A stretch of DNA of 64,000 nucleotides from Brachionus plicatilis (taxonomy: Eukaryota; Rotifera; Eurotatoria; Ploima; Brachionidae): contig QEOQ01000303.1 in assembly GCA_010279815.1 (NCBI GenBank), forward strand, positions 285,140 through 349,139, written 5' to 3'. Below the pieces are notes generated by a model. That model was not told the origin of the DNA, made no database searches, and saw only the letters and a list, made by a program, of their open reading frames with translations. Position 1 is the first letter of the stretch; the number at the start of each line of letters is the position of its first letter. This document shows positions 1 through 12,700 of this stretch, one piece after another. The position numbers and the translations under genes were made by a program.

Positions 1-906
1 AGCCTTTGTTTGGATGGTAAATTTGATGCAATTACAGTACTTTCTGATGGATTTACATATATTTTCAAAGACTCACTAGTTTATAAAATAGACTCAAATT
101 TTAAAATTGATTATAGTTACCCCAAAAAAATTAATTACGTTTTTAAAGGCAAAAATGGTCTAACTTACATGAATTTACCTTCAAAATTAGACTCTGTTTT
201 GTACGTTCCTGAAAACGCTATGACTTATTTTTTCAAAAATAATCTTTATTGGCGTTCTAGTAAACTTTACGAATTGGATTCTGGCTATCCGCGCCTAATT
301 TCGGACAGTTTCAGAGGCCTCAATTCAAAAAATGGATTCAATGGAAGAATAGATGCTAGCTTTGTATGGAGTGGTAATCGTAGAGTCTACTTTATAGAAG
401 GCCATAAGTATTGGCGATTTGACTTTGAATCTGGTTCAGTGGAACCAGGATATCCTAAAAGTTTGTCTGTTTGGCGTGGACTACCATCAAAAATAACCAG
501 TGCTTTTTTGTGGATAAATGGAATAACTTATTTTTTTAACAATCATAAATATTATAGATTTAACGATTTGGCATTTAAAGTCGAAGAAGACGCGTTTCCG
601 CCTTATCCTCGCCTTAATAAGGACTTTTGGTTTGGGTGTAATAATTTGAACCGATTTGGTAAGTTTTATTTTTTTAATTTTTAACTGCAGTCCTTAATAA
701 TAAATGTAAATTTTCAAGGTAAATTGATCCTTAATTCTACTCTAAATGAAGCCAAAAAAAACAATGTGGAAATAAATCAAACAAATAGAGAAGAAGAGGC
801 TGAACCTAGGTCCAAATTAGAAAAACAAAAATCAAATATTTCAAACAGATTAGATACAGATTTTTGTCTAATTTTTTCTTTCTTTCTAATAGTAATAAAC
901 TTATAA
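1..906 (+). CDS. Membrane-type matrix metalloproteinase, 3' part (hemopexin domain and C-terminal anchor)
   Basis: Partial gene: the frame is open at the left window edge, so the catalytic zinc domain lies outside. Proposed exons are 1..658 and 719..906, joined by a 60-nt GT-AG intron in phase 1. The visible protein is a four-bladed hemopexin propeller: blade starts FDAITVL, LDSVLYV, IDASFVW and ITSAFLW, each followed by an aromatic Y/F-F and a YWR- or YYR-like turn. A Cys at codon 3 and a Cys in FWFGCNN sit where the domain-closing disulphide of MMPs lies. After a charged linker the protein ends in FCLIFSFFLIVINL and then stops, leaving no cytosolic tail. Such a tail fits a GPI-anchor signal or a tail anchor, as in membrane-type MMPs. 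A hemopexin-only protein cannot be excluded, because the protease domain is not visible. The family cleaves extracellular matrix and surface proteins. Confidence 0.8.
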
Positions 907-1218
907 TTTTTTTGTTCAATCGAATTGGAGGGTTTTATCAACCAAAATTGTAAAGATTTAATTTTTTTTTTATTTAGAGGAATATTAAAAATACTTTTTC
1001 CGTTCTAAAAATTCATAAGCTTTATTAATGTAAATAAATTTTATTAAAAAAATCATTTTCTTGATATATTCTAAAAGATTATATTGAAATAGTCTTTAAT
1101 AACTGATCATTTGAAAATGGACTCTGCATATCGAATGTAAAATCATAATAAATTGTTGTAAAATCCACCGACACTATTCCTAGTTTGATTCTTTTTAAAA
1201 AATTTTGTTTAATTACTT
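907..1218. other. Intergenic spacer
   Basis: AT-rich sequence between the metalloproteinase stop codon and the hAT-type insertion. I see no coding frame or RNA in it. It contains AATAAA-like strings suitable for polyadenylation of the upstream gene. Confidence 0.5.
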
Positions 1219-1817
1219 GTTTTAAATAGTGTTGGGCGGTGGTCCTGGAAAAACCGGTCCAAGAAGGACGGTCTAAAAGAACATCTAAAAGTCCGGTCTT
1301 TTGGACTGTCCGTTTGCAAATGACCGGTTCTATTCAAACTCACTGTCTAAAAGACCGGTTTAAGTATGATATGTATTGTATTATAATTTTAAAAATTAAG
1401 TAAAATCATTTGTTTATGATTTTATTTAACACGAAATTCTTTTTTTATAATTTTTAACTAGATAATTATTCATTTTCATAAATAAACATTATTTTTTTAC
1501 TTTTTCTGATGAAATTTTATTTATTCTATTCTTGATAACCTGCTGAATAAAAAAGACTTTCTGATGGTAAACTGGTATTTCACAAAGAGTTTAAAACTGT
1601 TCTACTTAAATAAACACAAAAAAAATAAATAATTTTATGTACAAATCAATTTAATATTTTATATAATTTTTTTGATCCAAATAAAAATAAGACCGCATGT
1701 AAGACCGGTCCAAGACGGACGGTCAGAACCGTTTAAAAAGACGGTCCAGACCGTCTGACTAAGCCAAAACAGACTGGTCTTACAGGCGAACGGCCGGACG
1801 CCAATACTAGTTTTAAA
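1219..1817. mobile_element. hAT-type non-autonomous element (MITE) with 8-bp target duplication
   Basis: An exact 8-bp direct repeat, GTTTTAAA, occurs at 1219-1226 and 1810-1817 and flanks 583 bp. The element begins TAGTGTTGGGCGG and, read from the other end, TAGTATTGGCG, an imperfect terminal inverted repeat resembling those of hAT elements. Both subterminal regions (about 1236-1362 and 1690-1800) are packed with GACCGGTC/ACGGTC-like words in both orientations, far more GC-rich than the surroundings; such arrays are typical transposase-binding regions. The middle is AT-rich with no coding capacity. The 8-bp duplication plus terminal sequence supports hAT over other superfamilies. Confidence 0.8.
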
Positions 1818-2223
1818 CCGCATAGAAAAATGAATACTTGATTATTCCTAGTTTATCTGGATTGTTTTCATTATGCTTTTTTACTATGTTTTTGATTAAA
1901 TCAATACAAAATTTTGGATCGTTCTCATCTATCGGCAATATTATCTCGGCTTCTTTTGTATTTGTTTCAGATTCAAAACTTATGTATTTATTTTGTTCGC
2001 AAAATTTTGCTATCAGTTTTCCGTAGTTTTTAACTTTATAAAAATTATTTATTATTGCTTATAAAAATTTTAATTTACCTTCGCTTAAATCAGCATAGAT
2101 ATGAAAAGCAGCTGTTTTATTATTTGCATCTAAATTGTTCATTTTTGAATTTCTAACCAATCTTGAAACAAAAAAGCATTTTATTTCATCTATCAGACAA
2201 GAAAGAAATTTTGATTCAGTTCT
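1813..2223 (-). CDS. Unrecognised protein, last two exons (partial)
   Basis: On the minus strand an exon at 2079..2223 (acceptor TTTTCAG; open frame from the first base; contains SRLVRNSKMNNLD) joins, over a 45-nt GT-AG intron, to 1813..2033, giving about 120 codons to a TAA. Both exons are open in one consistent phase and the text looks like normal protein (for example KNYGKLIAKFCEQNKYISF). I do not recognise the family. The first exons should lie above 2223; a short open piece ending near 2272 is a possible upstream exon but is not convincing. The stop codon lies inside the target duplication of the adjacent hAT element, so the insertion separates the gene from its original 3' UTR without changing the protein. 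Confidence 0.55.
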
Positions 2224-3413
2224 CTGAAAATGTCAATTGTATATTTTAAAATCACAAAAAATTTAGATACTTGCTTAATAGGATTAAATAGAGTTTTATT
2301 TAAAATAAGAAAGGTTAAACTGTTTTTTATAGGAAAAATCAAACATTAAAATTTATATTCTCTTTGTTTTTTGTTTTCTTTTTCTACCCTTTTAAACACC
2401 ACATTTATTGTCATTCACAGAACATTTTCTTGAATGCTAATGAACAAATCGTTCGTTCCTAGTTTTTCACGAATTTGCACTTTCTTTCACAAATTTTGAT
2501 GATTTTTAATTCAAAAAACATATATTTAAAAAACATATTTAATTTGATTTAAAAGATATCGAGGAATTTTAAAAAAAAAATTGATTTTATGATATTTGGA
2601 TGTCATTTTAAATATTTTTTAATTTGTTTACCTGACTTATATATTTTTTACCTGACTTACTAATATATTATTAATTAAAAGTAATCTGACTTATTTTAGC
2701 ACTTCTTGTAAGATATTTTTAAGAATTTCTAATTTCTTTCCGGAAGGATTCTTTTTTTTCGGAATAAAACTGTTTCTTCAGCGAGTCATTTAAATAGATT
2801 GTTTTAGATTTAAATTAAATTTCAAAATTAAAAGATAAATTTTAAATCTTATCTTGAATATTTGCAAATTTAAAATTAAAAAAATTGATTCTGAATCTGG
2901 AGCATTTATTTTATTTTGAGTTGTAAAATAGTTAAAGAATAATTTAATTCAGTTTAGTCTTGATTCGAGTCAGAGTTTCGAATGAAAATTATTGAAACCT
3001 TTCTTTATTTTTTTTTCATTTCTGTTTTTAATTTTTATTCTTATTCTAAAGACCAGCTAAATTAATTGCCAGATACAATAAAAAAAATTTAAAAAAATTT
3101 ATTTAAACAACAATTTAATATAATTTAAATGAATAAAATTATTTTTTAAATCAATATAAAATTAATGTTGCGAATGAAATTCGCAATTATCACTAAGCTT
3201 TAAAAATTGAACTATAATGCTTTGATGAATTAAAAAATTCTAAAAAATATTTTTTTTTAAATTTTTTGTTTACTAAAACACAAACAATTTGTGATTACTA
3301 TCAGTTACCAAAATTTATCCAGCCATTCCTCCTAAAATACCATAGCCAATTTATTTACACAAATCAAAAAAAAAAGATTAGAAATGATTAATACGAGATT
3401 CCTTTGAAGAAAT
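2224..3413. other. AT-rich spacer (possible upstream exons of the minus-strand gene)
   Basis: No confident gene. The first 200 nt may hold upstream exons of the minus-strand gene ending at 1813. The words TATTTTTTACCTGACTTA recur in tandem around 2620-2665. The rest is low-complexity A/T sequence. Confidence 0.4.
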
Positions 3414-6400
3414 CTAAAAATTAAAAGTGTTCCTTCCAGAATCATGCTCTGATTGATCACGTGAATTCACATAGTCTTGATGTATAATTTTAATATAATC
3501 CCAGGGGATGTCGTCTAAATTCATATTGAATAATCTGGCATCGGTCACTTCGCAATCAATTTTCATGAAAGAGATTTGTCTGTTTGATTCTTTGTCGCCT
3601 GAGCTATTTAAATTATTTGTCAACAATGCTGGTAAGAGCAATGATATCTTCGGTCTCTCTGTCTTGTTATGAATCAAAGCAGGAAGCATCACATGATCCT
3701 TAAACAGAAAAAAAACATCTAAAAATAATTAAAATTTAAGTCTAAGTTAACTAACTCGTCTAAATGAAATATAATAAAAGGTGTCATTTTTTTGTCGAAT
3801 GGACCGAGTAAAACTTTCATATTTGGTATATTGGGTATCATAAACCGATAATGGATACTCTTGTTTTTCTTGACTTTTTCTATTTGAATACAATTCTTTT
3901 CTCTTAATATTTGGTATTTCTTGGCGTTTGTTTTTTAAATTTCTAAGTAATGAAGAGGTAAAGCGACTTTGATTTGGTTGTGGGGCTTTATGATAAATAT
4001 TTGAATGGCGTTCATATAAACCACTTATTGCATTGTTTATTCTTAATAAAAAATATGAATTAATTTTCATCATTTAATCACTAAATTATTACTTTTTGAC
4101 ATGGGTCACATTAAACCCCGAATAGAGCTTTTGGTAACAAATGTTCAAGTCAATTAAGTGCCAAGTGCCATTTATAAGAACTAGTTCAATATTTTCAGTA
4201 TTGTTTTTATCAGGACGAGTGGAGTTAAATTTATTAGTCCTGTTTTTTAGAGATTTGAAATTGTCCGATGCTTCTTCTACTGGGTAATCCGATTCAGACA
4301 AAAGTTTTCGAGAATGCATCTGCTTAAGAACTGATGAATCAACAAGTGCTCCGTCTTTTGGATTGACAGCCGCCAAAGCCACCATTCGAGAATCTTCGTT
4401 CTCATACAGTCCCTTTAAATCTTTGTTTTGATTAAAAGAATAGAGCTGTAATGGATTGTTGCTTCCATCTTGTTGCTTCAAGTCCCTGAAAAATCAAAAA
4501 TAACTTGATCAAAAAATAAATTTGATTTTTTTATTAATTACATAAGGTTGAATATATTCAGACCAAATATAAAAAATACGGCTAAGAGAACAAATGGTCT
4601 TTTTGAGGCTGAAGTTGTCAAATTTGTGTTGATCGTTTTGACAGTTTGAAATGGACTTTTTATCGCGAAAGTCCTTACTGTTTTTAAATTTGGAATCGCT
4701 GTGCATAGTTTGATTTGTGTTGGCTGTAGCGGAGATTTTTGCTGTTTCAATAGATTATTCTTAGAAAGAAACAATTTTAGAATATAAATATTTTTAGACT
4801 TTCTAGCTTAAAAATTTTAATTTTTGAGATTATATATATGAATTAAATTTTGTTTCAATTTTTAATTAAAAAATAATTTAATATATGTTATTTATTAATT
4901 TGGTAACCAAGTCTAAAGAGGTGCCCTGTTTTTTTTTGTTGAATATTTCCCACTCATTTTGTTCGAAAACTTAAAAAATAGTCACCCAATTTCCCCGATT
5001 TTTTTAGTCACCCCTTAACCTCCGGCGGTTAATTGTGTGAGTTCCAAAGGTATATCCTAAAATATCCTAATATCCTAAAATTCTGAAAATATTCTAATAT
5101 ATACTTGAACATGTGCTGAATCGAATACTGAAAATAGGTTAGACCTTAAGTTTTACTAAAGACCTTTAAAATCGTTTTTTCCGAATTTCTAATACGAGAC
5201 TTTTTCACCTCATTAGACGTAATCAAACTTTAAGAGAGGAAAAAAAAGGTTAAAAATTTTTTTTAAATGTATGACACATATCATTCGATTCCTCTCTTTG
5301 AGTTCTTCATGTAAACATATTTTTTTAGAAAACAAAATTTTTTAGTGAATTTTACTCTATCTAATTAAAAAAATCAAAAAAATAACTGTAATATCATTAT
5401 AATAGCATTTGAGGTTATTTTTTAATAAAAAAATCTCTATCAGCATTGTGGAAATTTAAAAAAATCTCAAATTCTCTTTGATAAAAAAATAGAAATTTTA
5501 AAGCAATAATTTTCAGATTCATTTTTTGTAAATTAAAATATCTAGATTTAGATAAAATTGATAATTTTTATTTTCACTTTTTAAATTTATTTTATTTTAT
5601 AATTCAATTCTTTTATTCAATTTCGTGTTTTTGTATCTATGTCATACAATTTGTTTTTTTTAAGAGCGATATTTAAAATATTTACCTCTTCTTCTAAACA
5701 TTTGACTTTGTTTTTTAGTTCATCGTTTTCACTTTTTAATTTTTCATTTCTCTCTTTTTCTTCTCTTAAACAGCTCTCCAATGTTTGTAAATACTGCAAA
5801 AGAAATTAATACAAATGAAAAATTTAAAAATTAATTGTTTAATCAACCTCTTTTTTTCTTTTTCGACTTAAACAAGCTGACTCTCTATTTTTGATCATGC
5901 GTGATTGTTTTTTTAAAATATCAGGATCAACATCATGGCTGTTTGGCATGAAATTTTGACTTGATATCGGAGAATTTAAAACAACTGACTCATGAATTGG
6001 TTTTGTTAATTGAATTGTCTGCCGATTTGGCGATGCATTGCTTGATCCAGTTTCTACTTTTAAACGTTTTGCATTTGGAATATTTTGTGAATTATTTGAA
6101 TCAATAATTATGGTTTTTGGTAAAAAATTTGGTCCTGAATTGCCATTTGTATTTGTAATTATTAATGGCATTGAATTCATGGTCGATAGTGTATTTAGTA
6201 CTGTAATTGGCTGCGACTGAGGAGCTGGGTTTAAAACATTTACCACATGTGGCTTATTTTGTTGATTTTGAGGATTCAATAAGAAAAAATCACCACAATT
6301 ATTTGATTCATTTATGATAATTGTCTGAGGTGGATTATCTTGTGATTGATTTTTTGGCAAAATTGGTTTCTGACTGATTGGTGCTTTTGGCGATATTTTT

Positions 6401-7368
6401 TTAAACGATGTCTTTAAATTTTGTTGACCATCAGTTTTTGTCGGATTTTTTTTCTTCCGCTGTCTAATAGCTTTAATTAGATTTTTTTGTTCTTGAATTT
6501 TAAGGCTATTTTTTTCGAGATCATCTTGATTTTGCAATGATTTAAGCATTAATTCAATATTATCTAAAAGTTTTTCTGCATCATCTTCGCTTTCACCATT
6601 GTCCACAAATACACTCAAGTCATTATCAGCATTTTCCATTAATTTGTTGTTTTCCATAAGTATATCATTCAAACTAGACATGTATGAATCGCTAAGGCAA
6701 ACATTTGAAGATGGAACTTCCATATTAATATAGTTGTTTGGATCATTGGTCAAAGCTTGATCTTTATAAAAAGTGAGAATAAAAGTTAAAAATTAAATTA
6801 ATTTATTTTTAAGATTTAAATTATTTAAAAGAATCTAATTATCGAAAAAATGTGAAAAAACGGGATCCAAAATAGACAAGTGAAATGATTTTTTTTTGAA
6901 AATTTGAAAAAAAATTTTTAATTTCTAGATGAATTTAATAATTATTAAAAAAAACTTTTTCAAATATTTTTTCAAAGAAATTGGCCTGTAAGAGTCATAA
7001 GAAAAATTAAAAAAAAATTTTTAAGATTTTAAGTTTAATAAGATTTGTTTTGATTTATTTTGAAAAAAGCACTTACTTAATGGCTGATTGATATCAAAAT
7101 TAAAGTTTTCTGGATTAGGCATCACAAAATTGTCTGTAGGAAAAATTTTTGGTGAATTGGACGATGAATATATGCCCAGGCCGGAATCAGAATCGTGATC
7201 GGAGTTGTTCAATGGTTGAATGCTAGTTTCAATTGAATTTATTGAGTCGGGTGACATACTCGACCAGTCGTCGAGTAAAAGATCGTCAAAATTAAATTGC
7301 TCAGCATCGTTTTGCAACGGATCGCTAAGTTTCCTAGGTGCTAATTCATTTGTTACAAACGCATCCAT
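3414..7368 (-). CDS. ATF6: ATF6 homologue, membrane-tethered bZIP transcription factor of the ER stress response
   Basis: Proposed exons (minus strand): 7077..7368, 5848..6761, 5686..5793, 4542..4759, 4093..4485, 3756..4041 and 3414..3698; all phases agree and give 831 aa (vertebrate ATF6 is about 670). Order of parts: acidic N-terminal activation region; long Asn/Gln-rich linker; bZIP basic region RMIKNRESACLSRKRKKE (about 385-402), almost identical to the family signature; leucine zipper to about 450; one transmembrane segment near 492-510 (PFVLLAVFFIFGLNIFNL); then the luminal domain. The luminal block SFRRDHVMLPALIHNKTERP spans the last splice junction and matches ATF6 closely, as does the later MKIDCEV. 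About 60 residues after the membrane lies RKLL, a candidate site-1 protease site. In the family, ER stress sends the protein to the Golgi, where two proteases release the bZIP part to the nucleus. Intron 3 (926 nt) is far longer than the others (about 50-315 nt). Confidence 0.93.
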
Positions 7369-9649
7369 TTTAATTATTCAATCATAGGAAAAATCTATCT
7401 TTAAATATATTTCTAGATATTTCTTAAAAAATAAAATTAAACGAAATTAGTATTTTATGTTAATTATTAGTATTTTTATGCTGTATGTCTCATCTGTTCA
7501 AGATGGTTTAATCAAAAGAATGTAAATAAAGTCAATTGGGCACCAAATCGATTGTTTTTTAAGCACAAGTCTATCGCATATTTGATTACCATAGCGAACC
7601 CTTGAGAAATGTCAATAAAAAATTCACATAGTTTATTGGAAAAAATGCATTAAAATATGATTAAAATTTGTTTAATATCATATACTGTTTTATTTTTCAA
7701 AAATTAACACGTATAACTAAAATAAAGCAAATTTAACTTAACGCGTCTTTCAAAATATTCAACACGAATTTAAATTAAGATAAAAACACTAATATGGCCA
7801 ACAAAGGCTGTATAAAATTTTTATTTATGCAATTTTTTTATTTTTGAATTGATCTTTTTCTGAGCCAATTTTATTTTAAACCCTTGGACCATATTTTTTA
7901 ATTAAATAAAGATTTATGAACGCCTCAAAAAATTTAAATAAAAAAGATAACAAAAAAATAAAGAGCTTACAGAATGAAATTTCTAGAAATATATTTTATA
8001 AACCTTTTTATCAAGATTTTAGTACTTAAAAATAAAAAAAATCGATTTAGTTAACAAAAAAGGCTTATATTTGTCAAGAAATTTTTAATTATCGGGATTA
8101 TATAGCTAAAATTAGCAAATGGTAAATTCCTTTATCAAAAAATCAAATTATTCACGTTTAAAATACAGGTGCTATTTATTTGAGAAAAAATATGAAAATT
8201 AAAAATTAGTACTTTAAATATTTATAATTCTTGCATTGGGAAATTTCAATTTTTTTCAATAAATTAAAATTGAATTTAGGCTTTTTATGTTTAACTATAA
8301 TTGACATATTCGAAATTTTTTTGATTTAATAATGAATGTTTGAAGCTTTTAATTTTCTTTAAAACGACTACTTTAAACAATCTAACTCTTAAACATGAAA
8401 TTTCAAAGATAATTTAAAATGTTTTATTTAGTTAAAAATTTAATGCATAGGATAAGGAAAAAATTAAAAAATAAAAATCTCACTAAGATTAACGACCTAA
8501 TAAAAGAAAACTTAACACAATCTTAAAAGCGTTAACTGAAATAATTAAATTAAAAATATAACCTATTTTAAAAAAAATGATCTCAAAAGTCTTAAATATT
8601 AATTACATTTTATAAAAGATAAAATTTTATTACTTTTAGATTTGAATTTTTGTTTGTATTATGTTTCAACAAAATATGCTACTATTTAAAATAAAATTAT
8701 TTGGGAAGTAAAAATTAACAACAGGTTTAAATACAGGGAATTGCTTGATAACATAAATTTTCTTATCTTGATTTAAAGATTGTAAAAAAATTCAGTTTAA
8801 CAAATTATTTTCAAATGAATTGAATTTTAATTAATTCATCTAATACTTACGAATTTAATTTTTCATTGAAAATTATTAAATTTGTCATTGATTTTGAAAG
8901 GAATCAAATATTTAAATTTAGTTGACAAAAATTAATGTATTGGATAATGTCTCTGAGAAACACAAAGGATCTAATAATTATTTCAAAATATTGAAATACA
9001 ATGATTTCGAGAAAACCATATTTGAAACTGATTTTATGTGATATGATTTTTATTTTAAACAAATGAATACTTCAACAATTATTATAATTATTTTTGATTT
9101 GAAACACATTTTCTGAATAAAAAGAAAATTTTATTTTATTTTTGAGAAAGGCTTTCTTTTTATAATAATCAATCTAACTTAAATTCATTTTGGACTATTG
9201 ATTTTTTTTAAAAATCAACATCAAAACTGCATAGAGGCATAAATAAATAAATTAACCATGTAAACTTTGTTAAAAAATAAGACCTTTGGTTTATTTTAAA
9301 AAAATACCAAATAAATGCATTACTAGACTTAAAATTAAATTATAAATAAGAACCATGTAATATTTCTAACAAAAAAGAAAATTATTGCTTATGCATCGTT
9401 GATGAAATTAGAAATTTTCTATTAAAAATTGGAAAAAAAAAGGAAAAATCATTAAAATTTTGAAAACTGATTCGAATTTTAAAATTCGAAAAAAATTTTA
9501 AGAGATATTCATTTATTATTAATTTAATGCTAATACCATATTTTTCAATTTAAAATTATTTCAAGCATTAAATTAAAAAAAATTTTCGAAAAAATTTACT
9601 TCATCAATCTCAAAAAAAACAAATTTTATAAAAAAAATTTTTTTTTTAC
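7369..9649. other. Long AT-rich intergenic region
   Basis: This stretch separates the ATF6 start codon from the retroelement. No open frame longer than background, no RNA gene and no clear repeat could be supported. The ATF6 promoter should lie in its first few hundred bases. Near 9650-9694 the string ACAAAATTCAAAGCCAA occurs twice in tandem, just before retroelement coding sequence begins. Confidence 0.4.
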
Positions 9650-9700
9650 AAAACAAAATTCAAAGCCAAATTCCTTACAAAATTCAAAGCCAATTTCGAT

Positions 9701-12700
9701 TTTACAAACCAAAAGATTACAATTTCGGATGGTGGAAATTGGCATCAAATAAACACAGTCCTAGAAATTGAAAGCAATGATATGGTACAATTAAATTTGA
9801 GTAACAAAATAATTGTTAAAGGCTATTCGGAAAATATGGTAAAGATTAAACTTGATTGTTATAAACCGAGAGACAAAGTTGTGTTTGAGGCAAAAGCTCC
9901 GACTGTCAAAGACATGGCTTAGGGTATAATTTGGGGAAATTGTCTAAATGAGGTCAAAGATGATGGAACTATCTTGTTAAGTGTGATTAATACACTCAAT
10001 AGAGAGGTTGTGATCGAAAAAGGTTCATCGATCGGTGATGTTTACATGGCGGACGAAGCATTTTTAGGTTCCTTACAAGAAGTTCAAGAATCAGGTGAAT
10101 CTGAGAGTCATGAGAGTCTTAAAATGAATTTGGATGATATAAAAATGGGTGTAAATTTGTCAGTCGAACAGCGTAATCAAATTTTCAAATTATTGGAGAA
10201 ATTTAAGCAAGTTTTTGAGTGGTCTGAATTTTGCTCGTCAAATACAACACTAACCGAACATAAAATCAATACTGGCAACGCTGTTCCAATAAAACAGAGA
10301 CCATACAGGCTTCCACAAAGTGCACAAAAAGAGGTTCAACGTCAAGTCGACGAAATGTTGAAAAACAAAGTAATAGAAGAGAGTCAAAGCCCGTGGGCAA
10401 GTCCAATTATTTTGGTAAAAAAGAAGTGTCAGAAAGGCGAAATACAAAAATTTAGATTTTGTATTGATTTTCGTAAATTGAATGAAGTAACAATTAAGGA
10501 TTCGTATCCATTACCCAGGATTGACGATACCATTGATGTATTGAGCCGTTCAAAGTACTTTTCAACTCTAGATTTGCTGACGGGGTATTGGCAAGTACCT
10601 ATGGCAAAAGATGACAAAGAGAAGACTGCATTTGTGGCAAACCAAAAATTGTACCAATTTACAAAAATGCCATTTGGATTAAACAATGCTCCATCAACAT
10701 TCCAAAGACTTATGGATACATTGCTAAGGAATCTTACTTGGAAATACTGTTTAGTATATTTGGATGATGTGATGGTTTACTCAAGCGATTTTGAATCACA
10801 CTTGTACAGATTAGAGGTTATTTTGTCAAGATTTGAAGCTGCTAAGCTTAAGCTTAAACCATCCAAATGTAATTTTGGAATGGATGAAGTGAGTTATTTG
10901 GGTTACAAGATTTCGAGTAAAGGTTTACAACCAGACGAGGCTAAGACCGAATCGATCGCAAATATGCCTACACCGAGTTCAAAAGAAGAAATAAAACGTT
11001 TGTTGGGCATGATGTCTTATTATCGTCGATTTATTCCGAACTTTAGTACGACTGCAGCATGCCTTTTTGAGTTAACCAAAGAAAAAGTAATTTTTCAGTG
11101 GACAAAAGAAACAGATGAATCTTTTAAAAAGCTGAAATAGCAGCTTCTGCAGTCACCTATTTTATTGTACCCAGATTTTGATCTTGAATTTAGCATCTAT
11201 ACGGACGCTTCGAATTATGGTATCGGTGCTGTTTTGACACAGTTGGTTGATGGCATTATTCACCCAATAGCGTATGCTAGTCGACAACTAAATAGTGCCG
11301 AAAAAAATTATTCAACAAGTGAGAAAGAGATGCTGGCTATCGTTTGGGCTTCCAAGCATTTTCAAATTTATGTTTTCGGAAGACATGTTAATTTTTATAC
11401 AGACCATAAGCCATTGAGTACCTTGAATAAAGCTAAAGAACCAACTGGCCGTTTGTACAAGCTCATGCTTAAATTGCAAGATTTTGATCACACAATATTG
11501 TATTGCCCAGGGAAATACAACAATTTGGCGGATTTACTGTCAAGATTGAATGAGAATTCATTAGCTCGAGTTAATTCTTTGGAAGTTAGAGTGAATGTAG
11601 ATTGGGTTGCGGAACAAGATGGGGATAAAGAGTTAACTTTGATTAAAATGGCAGTGAAATCAAGAGACGAGAGTATCATTCAGGAAACGAAAAATCAAAA
11701 ATTTTGGGAGATAAATTTTACGAAGCTTTTGATTGAGAATGGTGTTTTAAAGTTGAAATTCGATACCGGTGAGTCCTTAATTGTAATTCCTAAAAGTATG
11801 TGGTTCAGAATATGCTCAATTTATCACGATTCTATTTCTTCGGGACATTTATCATTTGAGAAAACATTTAGAAGTATATCAGCTCGTTTTATTTGGCCAT
11901 TATTCAGCAGTTATATTTTCGATTATTGTAGTTCATGTGATGTTTGCCAAAAGTTTAAACATTCAACTCGTAAACAAAACAAGCACCCGTTAGTTTCGAT
12001 TAAAGTCAATAAAGTATGGGATTTGATTTGTGTTGACGTTGTTGGTCCACTTAAATTGACGCCTAGAAACAACCGATTCATAATTGTTGCAATTGATCAT
12101 TACCCGAAATTTGTTGTGGCTAGAGCAGTGCCCAGTTATACTGGCTTAATTACAACAACAGTTTTGAGAGAGGATTTGATCAACAAACATGGAGTTCCAC
12201 AAGCTTGGTTAACAGACCAAGGCCGAAACTTTGAGTCTGGAGTATTTGCTGATTTTTGTAGAGAGTTTAATATTAATAAGTTAAGGACTACGGGGTATCA
12301 CCCACAGTGCAACGGTCTTGTGGAGCGAACTATTCGAACTTTGAAGCAAATGATTAGTGCGTATGTGAATGTTAGTCATGATAATTGGGATCAAATATTA
12401 AGCGATGTTGTTTTTGCCTATAATAACAACACTCATAGTTCAACGGGTTTTGCGCCTAATGAAATCATATTCAAAAAATTACTACCATCGAGTCAAGACC
12501 GTGCTGTTGATGTGACTCCACCTGAAGTCCAGAAAAGTGATGATCAACTGGAAAGTGAAGTCAATAGAAATTTAGAAAAAGCTCAGAGAAATCAAAAAGT
12601 TCAATTTGACAAGAAATCGGCTTCAAAAATGGTGTTTGAGGTCGGCGATTTCGTTTTGCTTAAAAATTCACGTCAGAGAGTAGGTCAGGTAAAATCATTC

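Noticed and set aside
1838..2026. Plus-strand 62-codon open frame with hydrophobic text
   Set aside because: It is antisense to the minus-strand exon 1813-2033, which splices in phase and has better protein text; it also lacks an ATG start.
4509..4706. Second minus-strand frame over the ATF6 membrane exon
   Set aside because: Out of phase with the exon that carries the transmembrane helix and joins correctly to both neighbours.
10250..11679. Several minus-strand open frames inside the retroelement
   Set aside because: They mirror the conserved pol frame and have no features of their own.
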